Below are positions 10,231 through 21,659 of a DNA stretch of 64,000 nucleotides, one piece after another. The stretch covers positions 55,030-119,029 of the forward strand of contig CAMXCT020002023.1 of NCBI GenBank assembly GCA_947184155.2. The letters run 5' to 3'. Made by a program: the position numbers and the translations under genes. The first letter of the stretch is position 1. Each line of letters begins with the position of its first letter. This stretch comes from Cladocopium goreaui (taxonomy: Eukaryota; Sar; Dinophyceae; Suessiales; Symbiodiniaceae). Below the pieces are notes generated by a model. It had not been told where the DNA came from. It did no database searches and worked only from the letters and a program-made list of their open reading frames with translations.

Positions 10231-10572
10231 TTATGGCAGTCTGATCCACGAAACCTCCAATGGATGAAAATCAGAATGATACCAAAACTTCGATGTCAAA
10301 TGTTGCAACTCAATCAAACAAGTTTCATACACACAAGTCAGAGGCTCTGAGGTGAGCGCTGTCTTTTTGACACAATCATTGGCACAATCATTTGAAGCAT
10401 GTTCAGTTGGCTGAACATTTTCCGGAGCTGCATTCTGAGCATTCTGGGAAGGTGGCTGCGGCTGCGGATGTCTTAACATGCGTCTGCGTTGACGGGCAAA
10501 GTATCCAGTTCTGGCCGCCCACTTGGACCAGTCCTCATCAGACCACTCGCCATTGCTCCGTTTACAAGACAT
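10231..10572 (-). CDS. Hypothetical Pro/Gln-rich ORF
   Basis: 113 codons from ATG. The N-terminus is polar and Trp-rich (SDEDWSKWAARTGYFARQRR), the middle is Pro/Gln/Asn-rich and the end is hydrophobic. It may be the first exon of the multi-exon gene at 5898-9694: same strand and adjacent. The low-complexity middle and lack of a defined splice junction keep this tentative. Confidence 0.35.
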   Translation of the reverse strand: MSCKRSNGEWSDEDWSKWAARTGYFARQRRRMLRHPQPQPPSQNAQNAAPENVQPTEHASNDCANDCVKKTALTSEPLTCVYETCLIELQHLTSKFWYHSDFHPLEVSWIRLP

Positions 10573-10732
10573 GAGCTGTAAGCTGGGCTAGTTCACACTA
10601 ATGTGTAGATTGGGATGCGAAACGCATAGCATGAACAGCTTGCATGTTTTCCTTGGAAACAAACACTATCTGAATTTGGGCCGTTAAGTTGCAAACAAAC
10701 ATTTGACCAAAAGAAAACCTCAAAGCTTCCAC

Positions 10733-10822
10733 CGATAATCTGCAAATCTGAACATGATTCGAAGATTTTCTCGTAAACGATAATCTGCAAATCTGAACAT
10801 GATTCGAACATTTTCTCGTAAA
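10733..10822. repeat. Tandem duplication of 45 bases
   Basis: Two adjacent copies, 10733-10777 and 10778-10822, starting CGATAATCTGCAAATCTGAA, with one clear mismatch (GAAGATT versus GAACATT). It lies just downstream of the stop of the large interrupted ORF. Confidence 0.85.
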
Positions 10823-10837
10823 GCGGACGAATCAGAA

Positions 10838-12967
10838 TCAAGAACTGGAGCTTCCTGACTGACTGCTGTCACTGCTATCACTACCACTTCCGGAAGTGCT
10901 GCTGCTGGAACTTGACGATGAGTCACCTTTGCTTTTCTTCCCAGGCAGTTGACTAGAGGCTGCTCCTGTAGGCACGTTTTGCTTTTTGTTTCCAGTGTTT
11001 TTTGCTTTTGCTTTTGCCTCTGGTTTTTGCTTGGGACCTTTTGCTGCGGCATCCTGATCCACATCAGTAATCACATCTTCTGGCTTGGAAGCCCTTGGAA
11101 TGCATTGGGCTTCAATAACAGCAGCGTCGGGCACTGAGGCAGGTTGTAGCGGACAACTCAAATGGTCACGTTGCAAGCTAAACTGCTTGGCTTGATTGCA
11201 CCAATGCTTCAAAAGAAGCACTTGCTCATCTACCCGGGCTTGTGTAAACGGAGTGATGTTCAAACTTTTTTTGCAGCCTGTAGAATTGTTCCTCGCATGA
11301 AAAGGACATGTAGCTTGTACAGCCATCTGCTTACCAGTTTTCTTAAAAGTAAAGCGAAATGCGCCCCACGAATAATTGTTCACAACGGGCTGCCCAGGAG
11401 ATGGGGCAGGACCTGGATTGGATGCAGCCGCCACATCTCCTGGCTGTGCTGTTTTCACTGTTTTCACTGCTTCGGATTGGTTGCTCTCCGCTGGGGCTGC
11501 ATTTGTGTCCTCGTGGGCAGATGAAGCAGGATGCAAAACAGCATTCGGAACTGCAGGGTCATCATGATCCGCCTCAGATCGGCCATCAAGCTCAAGCAAA
11601 CGTAAAATATTTTCTATACTGTCTTGTTGCCCAATATCTTCACTTTGGAAAGAATGGTTCTCATCAGCACAGATAGCCACGGAATCAACTTGGCCATGCT
11701 GCTGCACACCAAATGAATCAACATCAGCCCCAAAGTCCATGAGAGCCATGGGTGCAGACCGATTCCTTTGCCTGGGAGCAACCTCTATATCAGGAAGCAA
11801 ATGTAGCGGCCTGTTTTGGGCAACAGGCGGTTGAACTCCTTGCAGCAAGTCAACATAGACTTGGCGTGAGCGGCCGCAAGGAATCTGTGTGATGCCAAAC
11901 TGCGCTTTCAAATCATTTGCACACAATAAACATTGCAACAACTCAGGGAACACCTCTTGACCTCTGGTGCCCCATGTCTTTTCTTGTCCAACTTCGTAAG
12001 TGATACTTTCTTGCTTGGTCAATTGCTTCCATTGAAAACCCTGGTCTTCAAGTTGCTGCAATAACTGATGTGTTGTGGGCTCTGTGGTTTCAAAGGATGC
12101 AGCAACAATGTTCAATGGATCAAGCTGCCGAACAAGCTTCAAGTGAGAGAGCAGCAACGTAGTGGCCTCAAAAAAACATTCTGACTTGGATACAAAATTT
12201 ACCTCCACCAACTTGTCAAGAATGTGTAGGTCAGCCAGTGGCAAATCATCAATTGGAATTCTGAACGCTTTGGCTGGATTGCCACTGGAATCCCTGGAAG
12301 AGACAAGTCGGGTCAAGACCTCGTCGCATTGCAAGGAAAAAAGAATTGAATCATGTGGAAGTGACACAGAAGACTCGGCAATGCTGTGTTTGTCCAGCTG
12401 GTACATAGATTCAGGGGCCTTAGAAAATGTTCTCCGCAAAAGACACTCTGAAAGCTCCTCAAATGAAAACCATTTGGACAAATCACGTAGTACCGAAACT
12501 TGTGACAGCTGTCCAGCTTTTGGACAACATTCCAGCCATGTCTGCAATTCCCTCCCTGGCTGCGAAACAGTTTCATACAAGTGCACTGCAACATCTTCTG
12601 CTTTCAATCGCGAGCCAATCCCTGCACCAGGAGCAAGAGCAATGGTCTTCCGGGAAGACGGCCTGGTGTGCACAATTCGGAAAAATATTTGCGCAACAGG
12701 ATTCCCACCATCTTCAATGGCTGCATCCCCATGGTTGAAGTTGAAATCTTGAGCCTCTGCCTGTTATATGTCTGACAATAAAGGGATCTGCGGAGAACTT
12801 GTCTTCACAGCACGCATTGCTGTTGGGAGGTCTTGCAAGACATCAGGAACAGAACGGGACAGAACCTGCAAACAAAAAATGCCTTCACCGTTGTTCTCGG
12901 ACAAAGCAAACATATGCTGCTGCAAGGCAGATAGGCGAATGGCTTCATACCCGACACGAACTGTTCC
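10838..12967 (-). pseudogene. Large interrupted ORF, segment 3 (C-terminal)
   Basis: 710 codons in one frame, broken only by a TAA at 12764-12766. Segment 3 continues segment 2 (21660-24090) exactly in frame once element A is removed: the codons before the break are V-N-N-K and those after are G-T-V-R. The C-terminal third has a Cys/His-rich patch (ATCPFHARNNSTGCKKS ... LKHWCNQAKQF ... HLSCP) that could bind zinc, a Lys-rich linker and a Ser/Asp tail of about 30 residues. I associate the CPFH...GCKK patch with a repeated dinoflagellate protein family of unknown function, from memory and unverified. It may be a mobile-element protein or a host gene. Confidence 0.6.
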
Positions 12968-13241
12968 GTTCAAGGTGGACATTCATTACATAAGTAGTTA
13001 TATCACATACAAGAGATATAACCTAAACAAAAACCGCAAACACTTAAATACATATATATATATGTATATTTACAAAAGCATTCAAATAAGTTTTCAAAAC
13101 CTTTCAATAATAGACATCTTGAATTTCCCACGAAATCACTCGCGCTTATTCAGTATTCTCTTTTTGCATTGCTGGATAATTTGTCACGCAACGATCTGAT
13201 CCTTCGATCCAAAACATGTTGTCAATGGATCTCACTTCCCC
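12968..13241 (-). repeat. Element A: terminal repeat B2
   Basis: 3' end of element A. Matches B1 (13682-13957) except for one substitution (AAGTAG versus AACTAG) and one TA unit in a TATATA run. Confidence 0.9.
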
Positions 13242-13560
13242 CCGAATGTCTCAGACATAAAGGGGTACACGCAATGAAAATTCTTGAATTCATGAATTCG
13301 AGACCGGAGGTTGCTACGGCGGATGCAACGGATGCTCTGGTTGGAAGGTTCGAATGTCAAAGTCGGACAAAAGACATTACGGAGTGTCACTTGTGAGATA
13401 TCTGAATGCTCGGAATCGGAGACGCCAAATGCTAGAACTGCACTACGATGTGACGTGCTGTACACGGCCTGGAAGATCATCTGATGATGATACAGAATTT
13501 CGTAAAGTTGTATCTACTGAAGAGTGATGTCACCAAAAGAGGTGTGGTGGGAGGGAAAAT

Positions 13561-13681
13561 TTAAAGTTGAAAGCAACAGCAAACGCAGTTATGTCATGAA
13601 TGCCACCTTGAGCCAAAATGTAGTGGTCATAATATTTCATGAAATGCCCCCTACAAACAACACTGAACGAGTACAGTAATA
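13561..13681 (-). repeat. Element A: internal repeat A2
   Basis: 121 bases, matching A1 at 21539-21659 as far as I can compare. It directly abuts B1 at 13682, recreating the joint of the element's two ends. Confidence 0.9.
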
Positions 13682-13957
13682 GTTCAAGGTGGACATTCAT
13701 TACATAACTAGTTATATCACATACAAGAGATATAACCTAAACAAAAACCGCAAACACTTAAATACATATATATATATATGTATATTTACAAAAGCATTCA
13801 AATAAGTTTTCAAAACCTTTCAATAATAGACATCTTGAATTTCCCACGAAATCACTCGCGCTTATTCAGTATTCTCTTTTTGCATTGCTGGATAATTTGT
13901 CACGCAACGATCTGATCCTTCGATCCAAAACATGTTGTCAATGGATCTCACTTCCCC
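13682..13957 (-). repeat. Element A: internal repeat B1
   Basis: 276-base copy of B2 placed just after the pol gene and joined without a gap to A2. Confidence 0.9.
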
Positions 13958-14064
13958 ACAAACAACTATTGACAACTATGGATAAGACCGCCAACACAAA
14001 CCCCTCATAACAAGTGGGATTATCCAGCAATTCGCAAAAAGGAAAAATGGGTAACGATTCGCAA

Positions 14065-17000
14065 CTACGACCCTGGAAGTTTCCAAGGAATCCATGCGGA
14101 TGAAGGAACAAGTTTCGGCATCCTGTCAAGTTTCCACAAAATCGAAAGTTGAAGTTCGAAGCGGTCTTTGAGAAGAAAATTGTGCGGTGGGTCACCTGAG
14201 TTGTTCCATCGACTAAGGGCATCTGCATAAGTATTGTCCTTGCCTGGGATATGGTTGACGTCAACTTCCACATGGGATGTGGAAATGAGCAAACAAAGTT
14301 TTTCCAAAAACAAGGCTAGTGGTAAATTTGTTGTAAACAATTTATTGGACACGGCCTCAGCGCCTGTGTTATCAGAAAGAGTGGAAATCTTAATGGGAAT
14401 GCGGGCGCCGGGAAATTGCTGAATCGTGATAAACACCAAAGCAATCTGAGCCAATATCTCAAGAGATGCTATATCCTTCTGTAAATCTTCATGGATCGGA
14501 ATATTCAGAGACTTAAAATCGGAATGCTGCAATTGAAGGCTAAACCAAGTGCATGCGCCGGAAGGCAAAAAGATGGCACCACCTATGCCAGCTTTATGGC
14601 CCGCAGCATAGGCATCGGCCACGCATAATCCCTGCCAAACAGGTTTTGGCCACATTGATCGCACTGGAGAAAGATTCTGGAGCCATTGAGAATACAATTG
14701 TAAAATCCGAATGGATGATGATGACAGCTTCCTTTTGGAGGAATTAGGGTCTCTAATTCTTAACCAAATCCGTTTATCGGAAAGTAAACAATTGTGCAAA
14801 TCCAATTTAGTGGATACCGCATGATGTCGCACTTGCACCAAATGGCCTTGAACTGGGATCGCAGTATGTGGCGGTTTGGATGTGAAAATGAGGTCATCGG
14901 AAATGCAGGACAGGATTTGATCCCAATTACCGGGTTCAACTGAAAATTGTGAAGCTGGAATCGAATGTAGATCTCGGTACAAATTATGCAGCCAAATCCG
15001 CATGTCCGGCCATAGCTGGGTCACCCATAAGGCTAGTCCTAAAATTTTTTCCAAAGTTTTGCGAGAACAATGGGATGAAGATTGCAATTTTTGGAGCAAG
15101 TCCAATAGTTTCTGGCGTTTGGACTCGGGCAATGAAACGAAACCTGATCTGATATGGAATGACCAACCGATCCAGACAATGCTTGATCCCAGCTCACATT
15201 TTTTCCATGAAATCGGTAAACCTGTCAACAAGCAAATTATCGCAATCACTGCAGCACTGAGTCCAATTACGGTTGTTTCTTGAATCCAAAGAAGGTCGTC
15301 AACGTACAAAAAAGCGGCGTGAGGAAAAGAGCATAACCTGTGAAATAACCTCTGGTAAGCTCCCCCGAGACGGGACCAAAAACGAGCAGAGACGACCGCT
15401 CCGAATGGGCAATTTTTGTAATAAAAAATCTTACCTTGAAACTGAAAACAAAGATAGCCCCTATCTTTGGGGTGGACTGCCACCTGTTTATGAGCGCTCT
15501 TTACGTCAAAAGACACCCCAGATAATTCTTTATTAGATTGCCTAAGGGGATATGATCTCAAGACGTCCCGGGCGGTCGGGAGCTGGGCTTTTTCAGGCAC
15601 TTTACACTGGGGGTTAACACCGCATACGGTGGAGTCAAGGACTAAACGTGGTGGACGGCTGTCACTAAGGGCTAAACCTAGGCGGCCTATAGCCAAACCA
15701 TTTCCAAAAAATTGCTGAGTATCCTCCAGGTTACCAGCAAACTGTTCGACCCATCCGGAATCAACCTCTTTTTGGATGAGGTCGCGAACGGTCTCAGGGT
15801 CGTCTTCTGCGGAACTCCAGTTGGTATGATACACCGATAGCAAAGGTGGATCAAACTCAGTTGAAGGGGGATGCAAAGGAAAGCACTTAGATGGGGCGAT
15901 ATTTTCATTAATACCTAATGGCACGCCCTCGATGAGATAGGGAAACAATTCAGTGTCTGGATCCTCCATGCACTGACAGAGACGCTGCAAAATAAACAAT
16001 GCGATGTTCTGATCTTTAGGAATGGTCCAGTCGGGCACATGGCCTTGGGCCATCAGGAATTCATCCAAAAAACGTTTAAATGGTGCAAGTTGCTCCATCG
16101 AAAAGGGAGGAAATTCCGATCTGCTGGCAAACGCACTCAGGATGACTTTATCAAGTCGATTATCCATGATATGGGAGAAAAAAATTTTACGGAGAGTCTG
16201 AAAACAGTCTTCATAGGAATGTTGCACTCCAGTCAGCTTGGGAGGCAAAACCGCCCCCATCTTGCCTAGGGAAAGGTGGATCTGCAAGGGATTTGATTGG
16301 CAAACATTGGTCCAAATGGGAAAGTGCAATGGAAATACCATTGCTTGTAAGCAATGGAAGAATCAGCTCAGCAAACTTCGCAGCTAACAAAGGTGGATAC
16401 TGGGCTGTATCCCGGCTAAGGAAATGTCCTTCAGGTGCAAGGGCGCCTGCTATTTGTTGGTGAGTGCCCTGCGGATGTGGACAAGACCACGCAAGTTTCT
16501 CAATCTCAGAAAAAGTGGATGCGAACAACCATGTTTTACTCCAATCTCTGCCGTAACCACAAGCGGAAATGGAAACGCAACTACATGCCTCCTGTTGGAG
16601 GTATTGCTGGACAAATGGCTCATCCCAACTCATAGCCGAAGCTGGTTGCTCGAGGTGACCATGTCCCCCAGAAGATGAAACCAATCTGATACAAATGATA
16701 CAGCGCTCTAACATGGTACTACTTTCTTGGACACGCAACAACTGCGTGCTCGTCAGGTCAGGACGACCCTGCAAGAACTCAGGAGTTCTCAAAGCTGGAG
16801 GTCCACCTGGCCTCAACTTTAAACGCGAATACTCGCAACAGCTGGGAGAAGCTCCAGCATAAGCAACAATTCCGGAGGCACAAACTCGAAGTAAGCTCTC
16901 GTAGCACTGATTGTCCAACAAATCATCCGTAGAATGGATGAGGATATCAAACTGCAAAATATCCCCTGAAAGCTGCCTCACCGCTGCTGACAAGGGTGCA

Positions 17001-17289
17001 TGAGCCCGCAACAAATATCAAGAAAAATCCTGTATGTATGAAGCGATTGATGATGAACTGCAGTTGATGGTACTGATCTGGGAATGGATTCCAGCGAGGC
17101 TTTCTGGAGATTGGAATCCTGATCTAATGCACACTCTTCAACCTCTTCGACATGCAATTGTGAAACTTCATGCAATGTGTTGTCTTGGACAACTGGTGAA
17201 ACTGCCGCTGGAGATGTGACTGGATTCAGTCTTGGTGATGCTTGTATTCCCGTATCAGACACTGTAGCGTTGGATGTGTCCATACCAAG
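14065..17289 (-). CDS. Element A pol: MTase-like, RT and RNase H, frameshifted
   Basis: Begins in the same frame as gag right after its TGA. Pieces: 17289-16978 ends in FLDICCG, the nucleotide-binding motif I of C5-methyltransferases. A one-base loss at a CCC run (17005-17007, plus strand) shifts to 17014-16211, which has SPSCCEYSR (motif IV position) and HLEQPASAMSW (motif VI position). A second shift near 16215 leads to 16341-14065: reverse transcriptase with GVSFDVKSAHKQ, CPFGAV and FLYVDDLLW, then RNase H with catalytic-type acidic residues in VADAYAAG, SLEILAQ, LSDNTGAE and YADALSR. Copies the element RNA into DNA. Two frame breaks imply this copy is inactive, unless they are assembly errors. 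Confidence 0.85.
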
Positions 17290-18585
17290 TCAGTGTGGAG
17301 TCTTCTCATGAACCAAGGCTCCATGATGTTTGCCACAAGCACTGTCGCCAACAGGATACGCACAACCATGATGAAATTTGCAATTGTCATTGAGGGTGCA
17401 TTTCCCTGATTGAAATCGCATACACAGCTGCTTCTTCTCGCCCTTGACAACCATCTCGGTTAACCATTGTACCCGATTAGGTTTCCCTTTCGATTTACCC
17501 TTTGCAGTGCCTTTGGTGTAAGGTCCTGGCCTCGACCCTTGGGATTGGCCTTTGCCGGAGGAAAATTCCTGACGGTTGGGAACAACAGGCTTGGGCAGCT
17601 TCGGCCTGGGTTGCAGCAAGGATGTGAGATCTGCACGAATGTGAGTAACTTCATATAATGCGTCGTCCCACGTCCAAGATCTTTCCATGACAAGATCAAT
17701 AGCCGTAGTAATCAGAGCCTTATCAGCTGCCTGGGCCTCCAAAATTGTAGGCCCTCGCAATCCTGTGTCCGCGTCGAACTTCTGTGTCATCAAAGACAGA
17801 AACTTCAAGTAATAAGACTTGAGAGATGAAAGATGACAAACTTCAGCCATAGCCATTGCAAATGCAAAGGTCTCGAACATTTGTCGAAGGGCATGAAGAC
17901 CAAGCCCACCGTTTGAGATCTCCATCGCTGGAGGGTCATCCATCAGGATGGAATGGAGCTGTATGCCCTCTACCCTAGCCATCTTAGACGACTTGGATGC
18001 CGTCAACTCGTCACACTTAGCTGCTGTGAGCCTGTACTTCCATGGAATCCATTTGAAGTCCTGCTTGTTCTTCTGATGCACGACCATAGACAGAAGTCGG
18101 AGACTGGGCACATTCTCCGGCAAAAGGACCTCCGCAGGGTAATGCCGCTTAAAAGCCGCTTTGATCTGGCTAACATTCGCTGATGTGAGCTTTGGTGCAA
18201 ACGTCTCTGACCATGATCCTGCAATCGGCTGAGATGCCCCTTCCGGGCTGGCCATCGCAGGTGCTGGAGCCACTGAGCCCTGATTGGAGGAAGACTGGCA
18301 TTTCTTCCAAGCTAACCGCAAAGAAGCCTTGTGAAGAGGACTCAAACCAGTATCAAAGATCTCTGTCATGACTGCGTCGAAATCTTCCAATGAAGTGGCA
18401 CACAAAGCAAAATGATCTGTGGTCCATCCATCGTTCAATAACTGATCCACATGCTGTGGAGGAACCTGCGCTGCTACCAGAATGTCAGAAAGGCTCATGG
18501 CTTGAGACCCCACTACGCTCCGACACCCCGAACAAAAGAAATTGTCATAAGTCAAAATGTTTTCCTGCCAGTCTTCGCGATGCAA
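17290..18585 (-). CDS. Element A gag with CCCH zinc finger
   Basis: 431 codons. The likely start is the ATG of MSLSDILVAAQVPPQ, about 29 codons in. The central part is helix-rich; after a basic Gly/Lys linker the C-terminus has a CCCH finger (CMRFQSGKCTLNDNCKFHH, spacing C-x7-C-x5-C-x3-H) and further Cys/His. Expected to bind RNA and form the particle. Ends in TGA at 17290-17292 in the context CAC TGA CTT, with pol in the same frame beyond it. Confidence 0.75.
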   Translation of the reverse strand: MHREDWQENILTYDNFFCSGCRSVVGSQAMSLSDILVAAQVPPQHVDQLLNDGWTTDHFALCATSLEDFDAVMTEIFDTGLSPLHKASLRLAWKKCQSSSNQGSVAPAPAMASPEGASQPIAGSWSETFAPKLTSANVSQIKAAFKRHYPAEVLLPENVPSLRLLSMVVHQKNKQDFKWIPWKYRLTAAKCDELTASKSSKMARVEGIQLHSILMDDPPAMEISNGGLGLHALRQMFETFAFAMAMAEVCHLSSLKSYYLKFLSLMTQKFDADTGLRGPTILEAQAADKALITTAIDLVMERSWTWDDALYEVTHIRADLTSLLQPRPKLPKPVVPNRQEFSSGKGQSQGSRPGPYTKGTAKGKSKGKPNRVQWLTEMVVKGEKKQLCMRFQSGKCTLNDNCKFHHGCAYPVGDSACGKHHGALVHEKTPH

Positions 18586-19165
18586 GATGTGTTCATATGT
18601 TAGCGCAATGTGATGTGGATATAACGTGAAATCAAGCTTGACTTATGTATGAAAAACGCCACGTGCAAATCTCTGATGACTCAGTCATAAAGCATGTGAT
18701 GAGATCAAACTCCCACCTACAAGCTGAGCCCATCCGCACGAGATAGGCATTGCAATTAAAACTGACATGCCGCAAGAGACGCTGGTCTCTGATCAATAAT
18801 GCAATTTTTTGCCACAATAATGTGGAAACGCGTATCCACTCCTCAAGTGGAGTAAAGCAGAATTGACAGCACATGTCAATGAAATTGCCGCAAACTGCCA
18901 CATGAAGTTGAATCAAGGTTGCCCGTGCAACTGACATGCAAAAAGAAGCTGGTAACAGAAAGCATGGTGCCCGAATAAATCACTCAAAAACAGTGAATAC
19001 AACACCCCACATTGTGGAAGCAAACTAGGTTCCCTACCGGAACAACGCTTGCAGCAAAAGCTTTTTTAAAGCAGCGACCACATCGATGCAGTGAAACCCT
19101 GACGATGTCTTAGACATTCGGTGACTGAAACACAGGCATGCACATGCATTTGAAACTGAAAGCAC

Positions 19166-21307
19166 CTAGGCCCCGACTGAGGTCCATCCCTTGCGGCATC
19201 CTGGATGGCCACACAAGCTCTGCGTTCCACTCAATTGCAATTCCTGCACAGCCAAAAGTTTGCTAAACTCAAAGTGTCGGCCACATGCTGTCTGAATGAC
19301 TTCTTTGTCACCACGCATACATTGGGAGAGCATGACATGCCATGTGTTACGGTGAAGAGCCCCCACAACTTCGTCAGCGACCTCAACTTCAGTCGACTTC
19401 GCAGCTGGGGCCGGACGCTGAGGTTCCGATGCACTGGAGGAGCTGTCGCTATCACCTGAATCCGATGAGGAGGAAGCTACCACCTCATCAATGTCCGCTG
19501 CTGGAAGGGAAGGACCTTGCTCAGGTAATTCAAACGTCTGTCCATGAAATTGAAGGAACCCCCAAGAGTGTTCGGGTGCTGTTTTGTTGTAACGCTCCAA
19601 CGCAAATTCAGGCTCAACAAGAGGGATTTGGCCGCCCCTCGCAAGCGGAGTCACAGGTCTCCATCCATCATGTATGGCCTTAATGATCGCCTGCTGAAGT
19701 TTGATGGCTCCATGAACGTCATCCCGACTGTAAAGTCTGGTGGATGAATTCCGAGCTTGATGCTTTCCCTGAAGCCTCTTATGTTCATCAGACAAATCCA
19801 ACTGGGTAGCCCATGAAATGAGGGTTGATTTGAGTCCATGGATTGTATACGAACTTGGTGAAGCTCCTACAGATAAAGGTTTCTGTTTCCATGGCAGCAA
19901 CAAAAATCGACGCAGGAAATAGAGCCCTTCGGCGTAGCTCATAGGCTGCAGCGGAATCCGAAGTCCAGTAGGTCCAATGCTCGGCAACAAAAAATCAATG
20001 TCCGTTGATCCATGAGAAGTCAAAACCTCGTCCAACGTGATGAGAAATTTATGTAACCAGTTGTATGTACCAACTGACAGGAAACCTGCTGCCACTGCCC
20101 CAAAAGGGGTTCCTGCTGAGGAAGTCTTGGTCCTCCATGCCAATCCTCTGAGGATTGCACCGTCCCACTGCAGAGATGTTGGTGCCGTACGCTGTAAGTC
20201 CGCAAATCTGAGACCTGAGAAAAGAAGCAGTAAAAAAGCTCCTAAGATCAAGATTTCATCTTGTGAAGTTTCCCGCACCAAAATGTGACGTTCAAATTGG
20301 GACAGTACGTACAAGCTGAAAGGCAAACTCTCACGCCGATCATGGGGAATCTTCGTTTGAAACGAGTTGAGCAAAGATCCAAATGCCACCACCAACGCTT
20401 GTATTTGCAACTGTTTGTATCCCCATCTTAATGCCTTGATCATCATTGACACTGATGACGTTGAATCCGACGAATGTCTGGATAAGTGCCCCGCCACCAG
20501 AATGTCAGCCAGGTTCATTTCTGAAAGCCCTTCTAATTGAAGTCTCAAGTCCGTCAAAAGTGCATGAAAATTCTGAAGTGCAGTGCAACACTTGATCACT
20601 GTCGAAGCTGCATAGTTATTGACAAGTCTCTCATAGTGCTGGATGCGATATGCACTCGATTGCAACTGCTGCAACAGCGGTGAAAAAGCAGCATACAATG
20701 AAACCACGGAATGCCACAATGACATGACTAATGGGGAACTCGATGCTTGACGAACCCTTGTGACTGCTGAAGCTCCAGGTCCCGACGGAAATTTCGCCAC
20801 ACCTGTATGACCTGACAGTTTCCTGGCCTTAACAGGTTGAAGTGCCGAATCCACTGAAGCATCCAAGTTGATGACATCTGACATCTCATGATGCAATTGC
20901 AAACTACGTGGAACACTGTGTTGTACATCTGGTGACGGCAAGCCTGCTGACGGTTCAATTCTAGACTCAAAACGTGGTTGAGGCTGAGACGGGGGTGCAA
21001 GCCCTCCAAACTGACAAGAACTTGAAGCCCTTGAATGTACTCGAAACACTGACAAATCATGTCGATATGCAGGTGCTGGTAATGGTGCTGATTTACAGCT
21101 AGGTTGCCGTGAAACCGAAACTGAATTCTGAATTCGATCTGGTTGTGAAACAACGTCAAAAACTAATGACCACTCGTCCAAGTCGTCCCTGTCTTCACTG
21201 GGATCCATGCCAAACCATGCAGACTCGTCCATCATAAAAAGCCAGTCACAAATGCACAGCAAATGAATGATTGAAAGTCCAGCTAAGCCCATGAAACGCA
21301 ATGCCAC
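19166..21307 (-). CDS. Element A tyrosine recombinase
   Basis: 713 codons; the true start is probably one of the Met codons near 21240. The C-terminal half has tyrosine recombinase motifs: an Arg in SGLRFADLQR (~368), HGLKS (~490, His-x-x-Lys where His-x-x-Arg is usual), LQGKH, and the nucleophile Tyr in LYSRDD (~526). This enzyme should integrate the circular DNA copy. Downstream are IHDGWRP and a Ser/Asp-rich region, then a Cys/His-rich end. The N-terminal ~200 residues are low complexity. First gene of the element, ~230 bases inside A1. Confidence 0.8.
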   Translation of the reverse strand: MALRFMGLAGLSIIHLLCICDWLFMMDESAWFGMDPSEDRDDLDEWSLVFDVVSQPDRIQNSVSVSRQPSCKSAPLPAPAYRHDLSVFRVHSRASSSCQFGGLAPPSQPQPRFESRIEPSAGLPSPDVQHSVPRSLQLHHEMSDVINLDASVDSALQPVKARKLSGHTGVAKFPSGPGASAVTRVRQASSSPLVMSLWHSVVSLYAAFSPLLQQLQSSAYRIQHYERLVNNYAASTVIKCCTALQNFHALLTDLRLQLEGLSEMNLADILVAGHLSRHSSDSTSSVSMMIKALRWGYKQLQIQALVVAFGSLLNSFQTKIPHDRRESLPFSLYVLSQFERHILVRETSQDEILILGAFLLLLFSGLRFADLQRTAPTSLQWDGAILRGLAWRTKTSSAGTPFGAVAAGFLSVGTYNWLHKFLITLDEVLTSHGSTDIDFLLPSIGPTGLRIPLQPMSYAEGLYFLRRFLLLPWKQKPLSVGASPSSYTIHGLKSTLISWATQLDLSDEHKRLQGKHQARNSSTRLYSRDDVHGAIKLQQAIIKAIHDGWRPVTPLARGGQIPLVEPEFALERYNKTAPEHSWGFLQFHGQTFELPEQGPSLPAADIDEVVASSSSDSGDSDSSSSASEPQRPAPAAKSTEVEVADEVVGALHRNTWHVMLSQCMRGDKEVIQTACGRHFEFSKLLAVQELQLSGTQSLCGHPGCRKGWTSVGA

Positions 21308-21538
21308 TGCAACGAACGTCGCTCAAATGAAAGGAATCACCAGTGAAAAAAAAATTGTGAGGGCCACCGACGATGCCCAAAATGCGCGGCCCGTGCAGAC
21401 CGGTGAAAGTGCAACCTACTAACCAGCAAAGTGAAAAAATGACATGAACACATGTAAACCGTGAGCAATAGGAAAAACGACATGTGTCAAACGCAAAAAG
21501 AAGACGCATGAAATCAATGGGATCTGCCTGCAAAAAAA

Positions 21539-21659
21539 TTAAAGTTGAAAGCAACAGCAAACGCAGTTATGTCATGAATGCCACCTTGAGCCAAAATGTA
21601 GTGGTCATAATATTTCATGAAATGCCCCCTACAAACAACACTGAACGAGTACAGTAATA
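21539..21659 (-). repeat. Element A: terminal repeat A1
   Basis: 121 bases at the 5' end of the element, repeated as A2. It holds a 14-base match to the dinoflagellate spliced leader. Host sequence resumes at 21660. Confidence 0.9.
21585..21598 (-). promoter_or_regulatory. Spliced-leader-like motif in A1 (also in A2 at 13607-13620)
   Basis: The minus strand reads CATTTTGGCTCAAG, identical to the last 14 bases of the dinoflagellate spliced leader as I know it, followed by GT. The upstream 7 bases do not match. It lies 46 bases from the inner edge of the repeat. It may mark where a trans-spliced element RNA once began, or be a captured leader. Confidence 0.5.

Larger units (their letters stand above)
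12968..21659 (-). mobile_element. YR retrotransposon A (split direct repeats)
   Basis: Element on the minus strand, 8,692 bases: A1 (21539-21659), YR gene, gag, pol, B1 (13682-13957), A2 (13561-13681), a 319-base unique spacer, B2 (12968-13241). The B1A2 block is contiguous, as expected for a preserved circle junction. Its ends are fixed because removing 12968-21659 restores one reading frame of the surrounding ORF with no duplicated bases. Known Ngaro/PAT-type DIRS relatives have such split repeats; here the recombinase gene is first instead of last. A stretch of ~580 bases between YR and gag (18586-19165) has no gene. Confidence 0.85.

Noticed and set aside
12764-12982. Separate 72-codon minus-strand gene
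   Set aside because: It is the continuation of the interrupted host ORF. Its first five codons are borrowed from repeat B2, and it ends at the single TAA before segment 3.
14065-16341. Gypsy or retroviral pol
   Set aside because: RT is followed by RNase H but no integrase or LTR; a tyrosine recombinase and split direct repeats are present instead.
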